Source: Ezakiella peruensis
GTDB taxonomy: Bacteria; Bacillota; Clostridia; Tissierellales; Peptoniphilaceae
DNA length: 64,000 nucleotides
Direction: 5' to 3'
Assembly: GCF_900215725.1 (NCBI RefSeq)
Contig: NZ_LT962469.1
Span: forward strand, 254,917 to 318,916
The notes beneath the pieces were generated by a model that was given only the letters and a program-made list of their open reading frames with translations, was not told the DNA's origin and made no database searches. The position numbers were made by a program, and so were the translations under genes. Shown here in pieces: positions 32,247 through 40,970 of the stretch (within the stretch, counting starts at the first letter, position 1; every line of letters starts with the position of its first letter).

Positions 32247-33923
32247 ATGTGGTGTAAAAATTGCGGCAGTGAAATTGAGCCAGGGGCAAAATTTTGTACC
32301 AACTGCGGAATGAAGGTGGATGATAATCCGCAAGGATCAATAAATGAAAGCCGGGTTACAGTTGATCAGGCTCCGGTGAAAAAATCTAAAAATTCAAAAG
32401 TTATTTTTGGGGTCCTAGCGGGAGTTTTAATCTTGGCTCTTGTTGGATTTGTAGGTTTTAAATTTTTAAATCCAAAGCTATCTGCTGATAGAGCTGAAGA
32501 TTTGACAGAGGATTTTTTTGAAAGATATTTTAATTCTGAAACAAGGTCGGAAGCTTTTGATTATTTGTCAGCAACTGCTGATTTAAATTCTTTTATCTCT
32601 GCAGATAATCTAAAAAAATCTGAAGAACTTTTTGACAAAGAAGATGGCAAAATTAAATTTGACCTGGAAGAAGTAGCCGAGAGCTTTGAAATAGAAGATG
32701 ACTGGGCGACTATGGATTTTAATTTAAATACATCCGTATCAACCAGCGAATTTTCAGATAATATTAACGTAGAATATCTAAAAGATGGCAGAAAATGGAA
32801 GATAGATAAGATCTCTGGCCTAGATGATTGGGTAGAGAATAAACCATCTGTAGAAAAACTTCTGGAAGTTGCGGAGAATTTTTTAAATGAATGCAATAAC
32901 GCTTGGGAACTAGATGAAATACAAAGCATGGCTCAAAGCAAAAAAGCAGACGGTGGAGCTATTGAGGGGATTCAGACCTATGAAATCCAAAATATAATTG
33001 ATTCAGATGAAAGCTTTGAAGGCAAGCTTAATATAGAATTAATTGCTGAGCCTGCAGGTTTAAAAGTCGACGCTGACAAAACAAATTTAGATGTAGATGT
33101 AAAATCTTTTGCTGGTCAAAAAGAGTATGAGGACCAACTGACATTTGTCTTTGTAAAAGAAGGGGACGATTACAAGGTCGCTGATATCAAAGGTTATGAA
33201 AACTGGCTCAGATCTAAGCTCGTTAATGTCAATAGCTGTGAAGCACTTGATTTTTTCCACCAAGCTGCTAACTCTTATTTTGCAGGCGAGCAAGTGGATT
33301 ATGATATATATCTAACCAAGGATAGTCCTTTAAGAGATTTTTTTGAATCTGAAGATGTAGAAAGTTATTTTGAGGAAAAAGAGGATACAGTAAACTTTTT
33401 ATCTGTAGATTTTCCCAATCCTGGTATAGAATATAATGACGACGGATCTGCTGAAGTTTTTCAACCCATGAACTTTTATACTCGCAGGGGGACATTTTCC
33501 TGGGCCATGCCCTTTATTATAAAGCTTGAAGATGGCAGGGTAAAACTCCATGAGGCTCCTGAATTTAAAAACTTTTTGAATTTGATTCCAAGCGCAAAAA
33601 ATTTTAAAAATATCATTGAAACAGCCTTTACTGACTTGTATGTAAATTACGATCCAGCAGGTTTTGATTATTTCACTGGTGAGGTGCAACGCTATATGCC
33701 GTCCTCGGCTAAAATAAAAGAGGATATGGAAGAAAGCGGTGAAATAGATGGAGTAGAGGTAGAAATAGGAGACTATTCTATTATGCGCTATGCAACTCAA
33801 ATAGATGTACCGATTACATTGACCCTTATTGGCAAAGATGGATTTAGAGATAGCTCAATCGCAACAGTAACTTTCCAAGTTGATGCTGATGAGACGAGAT
33901 GGTTGATTGCCGACATTTACTAA
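32247..33923 (+). CDS. TcaA/YvbJ-like zinc-ribbon membrane protein
   Basis: 558 residues. An N-terminal zinc ribbon (CKNCGSEIEPGAKFCTNCG, residues 3-21) sits in the cytosol, a single membrane helix spans about 52-75, and about 480 extracellular residues follow. These form NTF2-like repeats: similar segments ending in WKIDKISGLDDWV, YKVADIKGYENWL and VKLHEAPEFKNFL-type strands recur. The same build (zinc ribbon, helix, repeated outer domains) is found in staphylococcal TcaA and B. subtilis YvbJ, which affect wall-antibiotic sensitivity. The assignment rests on architecture. GGAGG precedes the ATG, and a terminator follows. Confidence 0.8.
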   Translation: MWCKNCGSEIEPGAKFCTNCGMKVDDNPQGSINESRVTVDQAPVKKSKNSKVIFGVLAGVLILALVGFVGFKFLNPKLSADRAEDLTEDFFERYFNSETRSEAFDYLSATADLNSFISADNLKKSEELFDKEDGKIKFDLEEVAESFEIEDDWATMDFNLNTSVSTSEFSDNINVEYLKDGRKWKIDKISGLDDWVENKPSVEKLLEVAENFLNECNNAWELDEIQSMAQSKKADGGAIEGIQTYEIQNIIDSDESFEGKLNIELIAEPAGLKVDADKTNLDVDVKSFAGQKEYEDQLTFVFVKEGDDYKVADIKGYENWLRSKLVNVNSCEALDFFHQAANSYFAGEQVDYDIYLTKDSPLRDFFESEDVESYFEEKEDTVNFLSVDFPNPGIEYNDDGSAEVFQPMNFYTRRGTFSWAMPFIIKLEDGRVKLHEAPEFKNFLNLIPSAKNFKNIIETAFTDLYVNYDPAGFDYFTGEVQRYMPSSAKIKEDMEESGEIDGVEVEIGDYSIMRYATQIDVPITLTLIGKDGFRDSSIATVTFQVDADETRWLIADIY

Positions 33924-33945
33924 TATAATAGAATAGGTATTAAGA

Positions 33946-33980
33946 AAGATGCAGGCAAATAGCTTGCATCTTTTATTTTT
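33946..33980 (+). terminator. Terminator after the TcaA-like gene
   Basis: AAGATGCA/TGCATCTT stem, extended by an inner GC pair, followed by TTATTTTTT. Confidence 0.85.
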
Positions 33981-33981
33981 T

Positions 33982-34014
33982 GTTCACATTACGTTCACAT
34001 TACGTTCACAGTAG
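33982..34014. repeat. Three tandem 11-bp repeats beside tRNA-Thr
   Basis: GTTCACATTAC, GTTCACATTAC and GTTCACAGTAG lie head to tail, placing TTCACA on the same helix face three times with 5-base spacers. It falls in the gap between two facing terminators, 91 bases beyond the tRNA-Thr 3' end. It could be a response-regulator (PhoP-like) site or an integrase arm site left by an excised element. Confidence 0.65.
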
Positions 34015-34061
34015 AGGTTATTTTTGGTTAATTTTGTGTCCACTTATTGCGAAATTAGAAC

Positions 34062-34097
34062 AAATAAAAACCCGCCCTGGAATTTAATCCAAAGCGG
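34062..34097 (-). terminator. Terminator of tRNA-Thr
   Basis: On the minus strand CCGCTTTGGA pairs with TCCAGGGCGG (two U.G pairs) around TTAAAT, followed by GTTTTTATTT. Confidence 0.8.
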
Positions 34098-34104
34098 TAT
34101 TATT

Positions 34105-34180
34105 TGGTGCTGACGAGAGGACTTGAACCTCCGGCCTGCTGGTTACGAATCAGCTGCTCTACCAACTGAGCCACGTCAGC
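34105..34180 (-). tRNA. tRNA-Thr (anticodon CGT)
   Basis: 76-nt cloverleaf with acceptor GCTGACG/CGTCAGC, discriminator A and encoded CCA. Anticodon loop TTCGTAA gives CGT. The anticodon stem is GCTGA/CCAGC, so the pair next to the loop is A.C rather than A-T. D arm GCTCAGTTGGTAGAGC and T loop TTCAAGT are normal. Confidence 0.93.
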
Positions 34181-34194
34181 TCGATTACCAAATT

Positions 34195-34223
34195 ATTTTA
34201 ACAGATTTAATTTAAAAAATCAA
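34195..34223 (-). promoter_or_regulatory. Promoter of tRNA-Thr
   Basis: On the minus strand TTGATT (34218-34223) and TAAAAT (34195-34200) are 17 bases apart. The -35 box overlaps the stop codon of the ImmA gene. Confidence 0.65.
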
Positions 34224-34780
34224 TCGTCAATAAAATAGTCGTCGCTGAATTCGCTGGCCCAATTTTCAGCTTTTTTGCCGTCGATATTTCTAAAGAACTC
34301 ATTGTTGTTGGACAAGTCCAATTGAGGGATTAGTTTCATCTTCATAAGCTCTTTTAATTTTATAATCAAAAGATTTTCGTCCACGCATTCCAAACTTGCC
34401 ATCTCGCTGATACTTTTGCCTTCTTTTAGATAATCTAAAATATCTTGGTCGGCAAGCAAAAGGTGGGCAGCAAAAATATTGGCCTCCACCTCTTGGGCGT
34501 TTCTAAAAGTAAAAATCTGCTCGGCATTTAAATCGTCATCACTGTGATAGTATTCGTGGCCGAGCTCGTGGGCAAACATCATCCGGAGGTGGTTGTCGTC
34601 CAACTTTTTATTGTAAAAGACATATTTATACCCTAAGATAATTTTAAACATGCCGAGAAGCTTGGTGTCCTCGCTAAAGGCCTTTACATAAACGCCGCGC
34701 TCTTGCAAAATGGTCTGCGGATCACGGGTCCCGTGAAATTCAATTAGCTTATTCACATCCTCATAAATTTTCCTGGCCAA
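34220..34780 (-). CDS. ImmA/IrrE-family metallopeptidase
   Basis: 186 residues. A zinc-peptidase motif HELGHEYYH lies near residue 71, with a downstream acidic segment (EVEANIFAAHLLL) that supplies the third ligand, as in ImmA and IrrE. ImmA cleaves its partner XRE repressor to switch on mobile-element genes. The start is a TTG directly abutting the stop of the XRE gene, so the two are coupled. C-terminus acidic. Confidence 0.9.
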   Translation of the reverse strand: MARKIYEDVNKLIEFHGTRDPQTILQERGVYVKAFSEDTKLLGMFKIILGYKYVFYNKKLDDNHLRMMFAHELGHEYYHSDDDLNAEQIFTFRNAQEVEANIFAAHLLLADQDILDYLKEGKSISEMASLECVDENLLIIKLKELMKMKLIPQLDLSNNNEFFRNIDGKKAENWASEFSDDYFIDD

Positions 34781-35185
34781 TTAGAGCTTGCCTTCTTTCT
34801 TTTTGCGTTCAGTTTCCCTGTGCTTGGCATCATAATAGGCTTCTTCAATGGTGTCAAGAACGGCTTTTTTATCTTCTAAGGTCAAGTCTCCGCCTGCAAA
34901 GAGTCCAATAACTCCGTTTATAAGTTCGGTTGCCTCTTGCATGCCAATCTTGCCAAAATCGTTGTGGGCTTGAAAAATAAAGGACTCTTCGTCTGTGAGC
35001 AAGTAGTTTACATTCACATCAAAAAGCTCGCTTAGCTGATTGTATGTTTCGCGTTTGCGGGGTCTGATGTTTTCGTTTTCATAGGCGCAGATCGTTCGCG
35101 TGCTCATGCCGATCATATCGCCCAATTCTTGCTGGGTCCAACCCTTGGCTTCTCTTAATTTTCTAATTTTAACTCCAAATCCCAT
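34781..35185 (-). CDS. XRE-family transcriptional regulator (ImmR-like)
   Basis: 134 residues. The N-terminal helix-turn-helix (KIRKLREAKGWTQQELGDMI, then STRTICAYENENIRPRKRE) is classical XRE. The C-terminal half is a helical extension (LTLEDKKAVLDTIEEAYYDAK) that could be the target of the paired ImmA peptidase. AGGAGG precedes the ATG. No integrase or phage genes lie nearby, so this may be a stand-alone stress switch or an element remnant. Confidence 0.9.
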   Translation of the reverse strand: MGFGVKIRKLREAKGWTQQELGDMIGMSTRTICAYENENIRPRKRETYNQLSELFDVNVNYLLTDEESFIFQAHNDFGKIGMQEATELINGVIGLFAGGDLTLEDKKAVLDTIEEAYYDAKHRETERKKKEGKL

Positions 35186-35286
35186 TTTATCCTCCTTAAT
35201 ATATAATTAATATTGAAATAACGAACTCCAACTGCATTTATCTTAGCATATTTGAAATTAAAATGCAAGTTAGAAAATTTTTTAAA

Positions 35287-35314
35287 CAAAAAAGCTCCAA
35301 TTTTTCTTGGAGCT
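35287..35314 (-). terminator. Terminator of the SLH-domain protein gene
   Basis: Minus strand AGCTCCAA-GAAAAA-TTGGAGCT followed by TTTTTTG, 10 bases after the stop codon. Confidence 0.85.
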
Positions 35315-35323
35315 CTTGTAATA

Positions 35324-37729
35324 TTAATTAAGGGAATTTATTAATTTATAAATTATATTTGCAAACTCAGCCCTGGAGATTTCTTTTACGACTACTTGCT
35401 TGCCTTCAAAAGAAAAATCCATAAGTTCGAGTTCAAGCATCTTTATAATACCATCTCTATTCCAATCGGAGAGGAACTTGTAATCGTCCTTGTTGATTGA
35501 ATTTATATTAGAGGTTTTTAATTCTAATTTTTCAATTGCCCTTGCAAGGATTACAGCTAGTTCTTCATTTGTAATAGATTTATTTGGCTTAAAGGTCTTG
35601 TCTTTGAAGCCTTTAACTAGGCCTTTTTCGTTGGCCCAATTAACAGCAGTGTAAAACCAATTTGTCGGACTAACATCCGTAAAGTCGGATGGGTTTACAT
35701 AAGTCTTGTCATTTGCAAGTCTGTATAGAACTTGGTCTACCATAGCACGGGAGATGATTGTATGTGGGTCAAAATTATTTTTGCCAGTTCCAATGAGCAC
35801 AGACCTGTTGGCCAGGTCGATGATGGCCTCTTGGTAGTGGCCAGGCAGATCTCCTATGTCAGAAAAATATGAATTTAAAATGGCTTCAGGTATAGTGACT
35901 TTTTCTTCGATTGTTTCTTCTTTATTTTCATCCTTTGTTTTTTCTTCGTCCTTGTCATCTTTATTTTTTGCAATATCAGAAGAATTATTTCTATTTGAAT
36001 TTAAATAATCGTAATTTGGATGCCAGTAGTAATCGTAGTAGTCATAATTGTAATCGTATGAAGGCCTGTTATTTTTATTTGGATTATCGTCTATATCAGG
36101 ATTCTTTTGATCGTCAGAATCTTTATTGTCTTCTGGCTTTTTATCGTCATCTGGATTTTCTTTTTCATCTTCGCCAGGTTCTTCAGTTTCGCCAGGATTT
36201 TCATCTGGGTCTTTGTCATCGCCAGGCTCTTCAGTTTCGTCAGGATTTGGATTTTCTGTTTCTATTTTATTCCATCTTGCATATAAAGTAAGATTGGATT
36301 TTATAGGACTTGAAAAATCAAATTCTTTTTTAAATTCAGAATCAGTGTACCAACCGTCAAATTCAAAGCCTTCTCTTGTTTCTATTTTAGGCTCGGCCGC
36401 TTGTGAATCGAATTCAACATTTTGGTTTGAAATTTCTTCTCCTTCAAGCACAAATGATACAGTATATTTTTTCTTTTTCCATCTTGCATATAAAGTAAGA
36501 TTGGACTTTATAGGACTTGAAAAATTAAATTTATTTGTAAATTTAGGATCAGTATACCAACCGTCAAATTCAAAGCCTTCTCTTGTTTCTATTTTAGGCT
36601 CGGCCGCTTGTGAATCGAATTCAACATTTTGGTTTGAAATTTCTTCTCCTTCAAGCACGAAAGATACAGTATATTTTTTCTTTTTCCATCTTGCATATAA
36701 AGTAAGATTGGATTTTATAGGACTTGAAAAATCAAATTTACTTGTAAATCCAGAATCAGTGTACCAACCGTCAAATTCATAACCTTCTTTAGGATCTACT
36801 TTAGGCTTGGTCGCATTTGTATCAAATTCAACCTCTTGATCTTTTATATCCTCTCCTTCAAGCACAAAAGATACTTTATACTTATCAAAAATTTCCTTTT
36901 CCCACTTGGCAGTTAAAGTAGTATCCTCGTATACTTTACTAGTGGGTAGAGTGAAGACTTTATCTCCATCATACCAACCTAAGAATTTATATCCGTCTCT
37001 TGTTGGGTCTTTTGGTGATTTTTTAACCCATTCACCAAATGACGCTTCTATAGTAAAATTATCTTTACCATTACCTGGGACGAATGTTACAGTCAACTTT
37101 TTCTTTTTTACCAGAAACTCTACGCTAATAGAATTAACATCAGCGTTTTCAAGATGTTTTTCTTGTAATTCTGGAACATCATTTAGTGATTTGTAATCAT
37201 AGCCACTTACCCTAAATCCATTTATATCATAAACTTCTGCAAATGTATAAACTTTTCCAGTTCTAGGATTTTTATAATCACTTACCTTATTATCAAACAA
37301 ATTATAGAAATCTTTTTCAAGAGTTGGCATTTGAGGGTTTTCAACACTCACATAATTGTTAAGACGACCAAGGTATTTAGTTTTTGAATCTTCATTTTTG
37401 TAGAAATAAATATTATATTTAACTAAAGATATATCTGGGTACAAAGTAATATTATTTTCTATAACAGTATTATAATCAAATCTATTTTTAAATGCTGCGT
37501 CGGTAAACGTACCATAGTATGAATAGCCTTTTTTAGATAACAATTTTTCAGTATCAGCACTTGTAATTTTACTGCCTTTTTTGATAGTCATAGTTTTTCC
37601 ATCTGCATACTTACCTTCAAAGCTAATGGTCACCATATCATCGCTGGGGTCTGCCGCTTTTACTATAGATGGTAAAAACATACCTAAAGTCATCAGCCCA
37701 CAAATTAAGTAAATTAATAATTTCCTCAT
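35324..37729 (-). CDS. Secreted surface protein with InlB-type repeats and C-terminal SLH domains
   Basis: 801 residues. A signal peptide (about 1-25, ending VKAADPSD) leads into two N-terminal MucBP/InlB-like beta units, then at least four InlB B-repeats (Listeria-Bacteroides type, each with GYEFDGWYTD, FDFSSPIKSNLTLYARW) at about 215-495. A low-complexity Pro/Glu/Asp/Asn linker (about 497-580) and a Tyr/Asn-rich patch follow. Three S-layer homology repeats end the chain (YFSDIGDLPGHYQEAIIDL; FTDVSPTNWFYTAVNWANEK; FLSDWNRDGIIKMLELE). SLH domains bind pyruvylated wall polymers, so this is a non-covalently anchored surface protein, probably adhesive. Single gene, with ribosome-binding site GGAGG. 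Confidence 0.9.
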   Translation of the reverse strand: MRKLLIYLICGLMTLGMFLPSIVKAADPSDDMVTISFEGKYADGKTMTIKKGSKITSADTEKLLSKKGYSYYGTFTDAAFKNRFDYNTVIENNITLYPDISLVKYNIYFYKNEDSKTKYLGRLNNYVSVENPQMPTLEKDFYNLFDNKVSDYKNPRTGKVYTFAEVYDINGFRVSGYDYKSLNDVPELQEKHLENADVNSISVEFLVKKKKLTVTFVPGNGKDNFTIEASFGEWVKKSPKDPTRDGYKFLGWYDGDKVFTLPTSKVYEDTTLTAKWEKEIFDKYKVSFVLEGEDIKDQEVEFDTNATKPKVDPKEGYEFDGWYTDSGFTSKFDFSSPIKSNLTLYARWKKKKYTVSFVLEGEEISNQNVEFDSQAAEPKIETREGFEFDGWYTDPKFTNKFNFSSPIKSNLTLYARWKKKKYTVSFVLEGEEISNQNVEFDSQAAEPKIETREGFEFDGWYTDSEFKKEFDFSSPIKSNLTLYARWNKIETENPNPDETEEPGDDKDPDENPGETEEPGEDEKENPDDDKKPEDNKDSDDQKNPDIDDNPNKNNRPSYDYNYDYYDYYWHPNYDYLNSNRNNSSDIAKNKDDKDEEKTKDENKEETIEEKVTIPEAILNSYFSDIGDLPGHYQEAIIDLANRSVLIGTGKNNFDPHTIISRAMVDQVLYRLANDKTYVNPSDFTDVSPTNWFYTAVNWANEKGLVKGFKDKTFKPNKSITNEELAVILARAIEKLELKTSNINSINKDDYKFLSDWNRDGIIKMLELELMDFSFEGKQVVVKEISRAEFANIIYKLINSLN
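36272..36892 (-). repeat. 207-bp near-identical tandem repeats within the SLH protein gene
   Basis: The block beginning CCATCTTGCATATAAAGT (as read on the plus strand) recurs at 36272, 36479 and 36686, exactly 207 bases (69 codons) apart. The first two copies are almost identical at the DNA level and the third has drifted. Recombination between copies could change repeat number in frame. Confidence 0.85.
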
Positions 37730-37931
37730 AATAAATTCCTCCGTCTTATAATATTCTATGTATTTATCTTAGCAAAAGCTCACTTTTATTTCAATAGATT
37801 AAAGAGGCTTTTAAATAAAATTTTACATCTGTCTTATATAATAGAAGGGAATTTTCTTTGCTTGAACTTTCTTTTTTAATGGTGTAAAATAAATTTGTAA
37901 GTTTATGACCTAAGCCTTGTAAGTTAAAAAT

Positions 37932-37960
37932 AAAAAAACGCCATGATACTTCATAGCGTT
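37932..37960 (-). terminator. Terminator of tRNA-Lys
   Basis: Minus strand AACGCTATGA pairs with TCATGGCGTT (one U.G) around AGTA, followed by TTTTT. Confidence 0.85.
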
Positions 37961-37965
37961 TCGAG

Positions 37966-38041
37966 TGGTGCGCCATCAGGGACTCGAACCCTGGGCCCAT
38001 TGATTAAGAGTCAATTGCTCTACCAGCTGAGCTAATGGCAC
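37966..38041 (-). tRNA. tRNA-Lys (anticodon CTT)
   Basis: 76-nt cloverleaf: acceptor GTGCCAT/ATGGCGC (one U.G), D arm GCTCAGCTGGTAGAGC, anticodon stem-loop TTGA-CTCTTAA-TCAA giving CTT, T arm with TTCGAGT, encoded ACCA end. Confidence 0.95.
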
Positions 38042-38064
38042 GCGTTATTTAACTCATAGGTGAT

Positions 38065-38093
38065 ATTATAGCACGATTATTTTTAAATTGCAA
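38065..38093 (-). promoter_or_regulatory. Promoter of tRNA-Lys
   Basis: On the minus strand TTGCAA (38088-38093) and TATAAT (38065-38070) are 17 bases apart, 23 bases before the tRNA. The gap between the SLH gene and pepT (37730-38126) holds only this tRNA unit. Confidence 0.75.
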
Positions 38094-38126
38094 GTGTTTT
38101 TATAAAAAAATTAGGAGGATTTTAAA

Positions 38127-39341
38127 ATGGATTTACAAAAACAAGTTGTTGAACGTTTAATCAAGTATGCAAAGATTTACACAACATCAGACGAGGCTAG
38201 CGAAACTGTCCCAAGTACCAAGAGGCAATTTGATTTGGCCAATGTTTTGGTCGAAGAGCTGAAGGCTTTTGGCCTGGAGGGAAGGGTTGATGATAAATGC
38301 TATGTATATTCAAAACTTCCAAAGAATACTGATGGCCTGCCAGCTATTGGTTTGATTTCACACATGGACACAGCTCCAGATATGACTGGAGAAAATGTTA
38401 ATCCGCGTATAATAGAAAATTATGATGGAGGGGACATCAAGCTTGACAAGGATGGCAAATTTATTTTGTCTCCAAAGGATTTCCCAGAACTCGCCGATAA
38501 AAAAGGCAAGACTCTGATTGTAACCGACGGGACAACCTTGCTTGGCTGCGATGACAAGGGCGGTATTGCGGAAATTATGACCGCCATTGAATACTTGATA
38601 GCAAATCCAGATATCAAGCACGGGGATATTTTGATTGGCTTTACTCCTGATGAGGAAATTGGCAGGGGAGCCGACTGCTTTGATGTTAAAAACTTCGGTG
38701 CAGATTTTGCCTTTACAATTGACGGCGGAGCTATTGGCGAGCTCGAATACGAAAACTTTAACGCAGCTACTGCCATTGTAAAAATCCAAGGTAGAAATGT
38801 TCACCCAGGTTCTGCCAAGGGTAAGATGAAAAACTCCTTGATTATTGCCATGGAATTATTTAACATGCTGCCTACTTTTGATAGACCAGAATTTACTGAA
38901 AACAGAGAAGGTTTTATCCACTTAAACGATTTGAGCGGAAATGTGGATGAGACTCAAATGGTCTTTATAATTCGCGACCACGACCGTGATAAATTTGAAG
39001 CAAAAAAAGCTATGATGCAAAAGGTTTGCGATTTTATCTGTGACAAGTACGCAATTGAAATCGACCTTGATATGACAGATAGCTATTACAATATGAGAGA
39101 AAAAATCGAAGAGGATATGACCCCAGTTGACATGGCTATAAAGGCCATGGAAGAAGCTGGAGTTGAACCAAAGATCGAACCTATCAGAGGTGGCACAGAC
39201 GGGGCCAGACTTTCATACATGGGTCTGCCTTGCCCAAATATTTTCACCGGTGGCTACAACTACCACGGTAGGTTTGAATACGCTGTTGCAGAAGAAATGG
39301 CAAAGGCTGTTGAGGTGATTTTAAAAATTGTTGGCAAGTAA
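38127..39341 (+). CDS. pepT: Peptidase T (tripeptide aminopeptidase)
   Basis: Cytosolic M20 zinc aminopeptidase releasing N-terminal residues from tripeptides. 404 residues. Metal-binding segments: ISHMDTAPD (near 75), CDDKGG (near 141), TPDEEIGRGAD (near 172) and a C-terminal GGYNYHGRFE (near 377); HPGSAKG in the dimerisation domain. GGAGG precedes the ATG. The end overlaps the following lipoprotein gene, so the two are coupled: a peptide-binding protein and a peptidase. Confidence 0.96.
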   Translation: MDLQKQVVERLIKYAKIYTTSDEASETVPSTKRQFDLANVLVEELKAFGLEGRVDDKCYVYSKLPKNTDGLPAIGLISHMDTAPDMTGENVNPRIIENYDGGDIKLDKDGKFILSPKDFPELADKKGKTLIVTDGTTLLGCDDKGGIAEIMTAIEYLIANPDIKHGDILIGFTPDEEIGRGADCFDVKNFGADFAFTIDGGAIGELEYENFNAATAIVKIQGRNVHPGSAKGKMKNSLIIAMELFNMLPTFDRPEFTENREGFIHLNDLSGNVDETQMVFIIRDHDRDKFEAKKAMMQKVCDFICDKYAIEIDLDMTDSYYNMREKIEEDMTPVDMAIKAMEEAGVEPKIEPIRGGTDGARLSYMGLPCPNIFTGGYNYHGRFEYAVAEEMAKAVEVILKIVGK

Positions 39342-40911
39342 AAAAATACTTCTTATAATCCTTAGCCTGTGCTTGTTGGCAACTGCGTGCTCGCCAAAGC
39401 CAGAACCAGTGGCTACTAATCCACACCAAGAGGACAGGGAAATAAATATTGAAGTCATGGAGACTGAAGCAATAGACAAAGACCTCTTGCAAGTCTTGAC
39501 CAATGGCATAGATGGAGTTTTTAATCCACTTTTTGCAATGACCGAAGGAGACAAGACCATAAGTCATTTGATGTTCTTGCCCTTTATCGGCATGAAGGCA
39601 AATATGGAAGTAGATCCACAAAACGGCCTGGTATCTTCAATGACCAGAGAGGGTTACAGTTTGAGTTTTACTATCAGCGATGACGCAAGATGGTGGGACG
39701 GCAATCCTGTAACTGCAAATGATATTTATTTTTCGCTTAGGGTCATCCTTCACCCAGAATACTCGGGAGAAAAAAGAAGGGGAGAGCTCCTTTATATTGA
39801 CGGGGCCAGGGACTACAATAGTGGTCTGGTCAGCGGTATAAAGGGCGTAGAAGTTATCGATGAAAAGCATTTAAAAATAAATTTTGATAATTTTCAAGAT
39901 TCTTTTTATTACGCCTTGGACTTCAGACCAATTCCCATCCACTACTATCAAGGGGCGAGGATGAACGATGTTAGAAGGCTCAACTCGAAACCCTTGGGCA
40001 ATGGACCCTATAAGCTCGCAGACTGGGAGAAAAACAATTTTGCAAACCTTGAGCGAAATGATGACTTCAAATACCCAACCAATATAAAACAAGTTTCCCT
40101 GAGAGAATTTTCAGAAGAAAATATAGTTCTAAATATGCTTAGGGGTCATATAGATGCGGCCAATATTTACAATGATTTGGAGGCCCTGAACCAAAGCCAA
40201 ATTCAAAAGAATTTTGAAAAAAATTCCGCTACAGAAAATGAGGTTATCCTCCTTAGGATTTCCAATTACAATGGCATGGAAGATGAAGCCAGGCGGGAAC
40301 AGATCATTGATATATTAAAAGATTATAGGCCGGGGACGGGAATTAAGTTTTCCAATTCTTTAATAAGTCATACCAACAAGGCTTTTTTTGACATGGATTA
40401 TGAGGACAAGGAATTGGAGAAAAATTCTAAATCCATTCCACTAAACCTGGTTTACGAGGACAATCCTTATATCAGAAATATTGCCCAAGACTTAAAAGAC
40501 TTATTGTCAGATAACGGTTACATCGTAACTTTAAATGGGACTTCTCCATATGACCTTATAAGTACATCTAGAAAGCTCATAAATTCAGGCAGGAGTGTTT
40601 TAGTCTTAAATTCCTTTAAGCACGGTTATATGCCGGATTTTTCCCGCGAGTTTTCAAGTACGGGCGATGGCAAATATCTCTTCCACGATTTGGATTTTGA
40701 CGAGGAGATATTTGCGTTATTGGTGGATAAAAGATCTGATCTCAAAGATGCTTACAAGCTCTTGTGCACGGAAATAAAAAATAATAATATTGCCATTGGT
40801 TTTGGAAATCCAATCACAAAGACTTACACCAGAAAGGCTTTAAGAGGATTTTTGAACACAGAATTTACAGACTGGTTTGACCTGGCGGTTTGGGATATGT
40901 CCTGGGAATAA
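39328..40911 (+). CDS. Family 5 extracellular solute-binding lipoprotein (peptide type)
   Basis: 527 residues. Lipoprotein signal (LCLLATAC), then an SBP_bac_5 domain: ISDDARWWDGNPVTANDIYFSLRVI near 110, GVEVIDEKHLKINF near 172, and PLGNGPYKLADWEKNNFANLERND near 225. Such proteins deliver oligopeptides (or nickel) to an ABC importer, but no permease or ATPase genes are adjacent. TTG start at 39328 with GAGGTG 11 bases upstream, overlapping the end of pepT by 14 bases; that pairing supports a peptide ligand. Confidence 0.85.
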   Translation: MLASKKILLIILSLCLLATACSPKPEPVATNPHQEDREINIEVMETEAIDKDLLQVLTNGIDGVFNPLFAMTEGDKTISHLMFLPFIGMKANMEVDPQNGLVSSMTREGYSLSFTISDDARWWDGNPVTANDIYFSLRVILHPEYSGEKRRGELLYIDGARDYNSGLVSGIKGVEVIDEKHLKINFDNFQDSFYYALDFRPIPIHYYQGARMNDVRRLNSKPLGNGPYKLADWEKNNFANLERNDDFKYPTNIKQVSLREFSEENIVLNMLRGHIDAANIYNDLEALNQSQIQKNFEKNSATENEVILLRISNYNGMEDEARREQIIDILKDYRPGTGIKFSNSLISHTNKAFFDMDYEDKELEKNSKSIPLNLVYEDNPYIRNIAQDLKDLLSDNGYIVTLNGTSPYDLISTSRKLINSGRSVLVLNSFKHGYMPDFSREFSSTGDGKYLFHDLDFDEEIFALLVDKRSDLKDAYKLLCTEIKNNNIAIGFGNPITKTYTRKALRGFLNTEFTDWFDLAVWDMSWE

Positions 40912-40912
40912 T

Positions 40913-40941
40913 TTGGACATATTAAATCCATATGCTATAAT
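40913..40941 (+). promoter_or_regulatory. Promoter of arcA
   Basis: TTGGAC (40913-40918), 17-base spacer and an extended -10 TGC-TATAAT (40936-40941), 30 bases before the arginine deiminase start. Confidence 0.8.
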
Positions 40942-40970
40942 AAAAATATAAATTAAAACAGGAGGAAGAA

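Noticed and set aside
36126-36782. Ser-rich plus-strand frame opposite the SLH protein
   Set aside because: A shadow of the repeats on the coding minus strand; no start signal and composition mirrors the real gene.
39244-39621. Minus-strand frames opposite pepT and the binding protein
   Set aside because: Shadows of conserved genes with no independent start signals.
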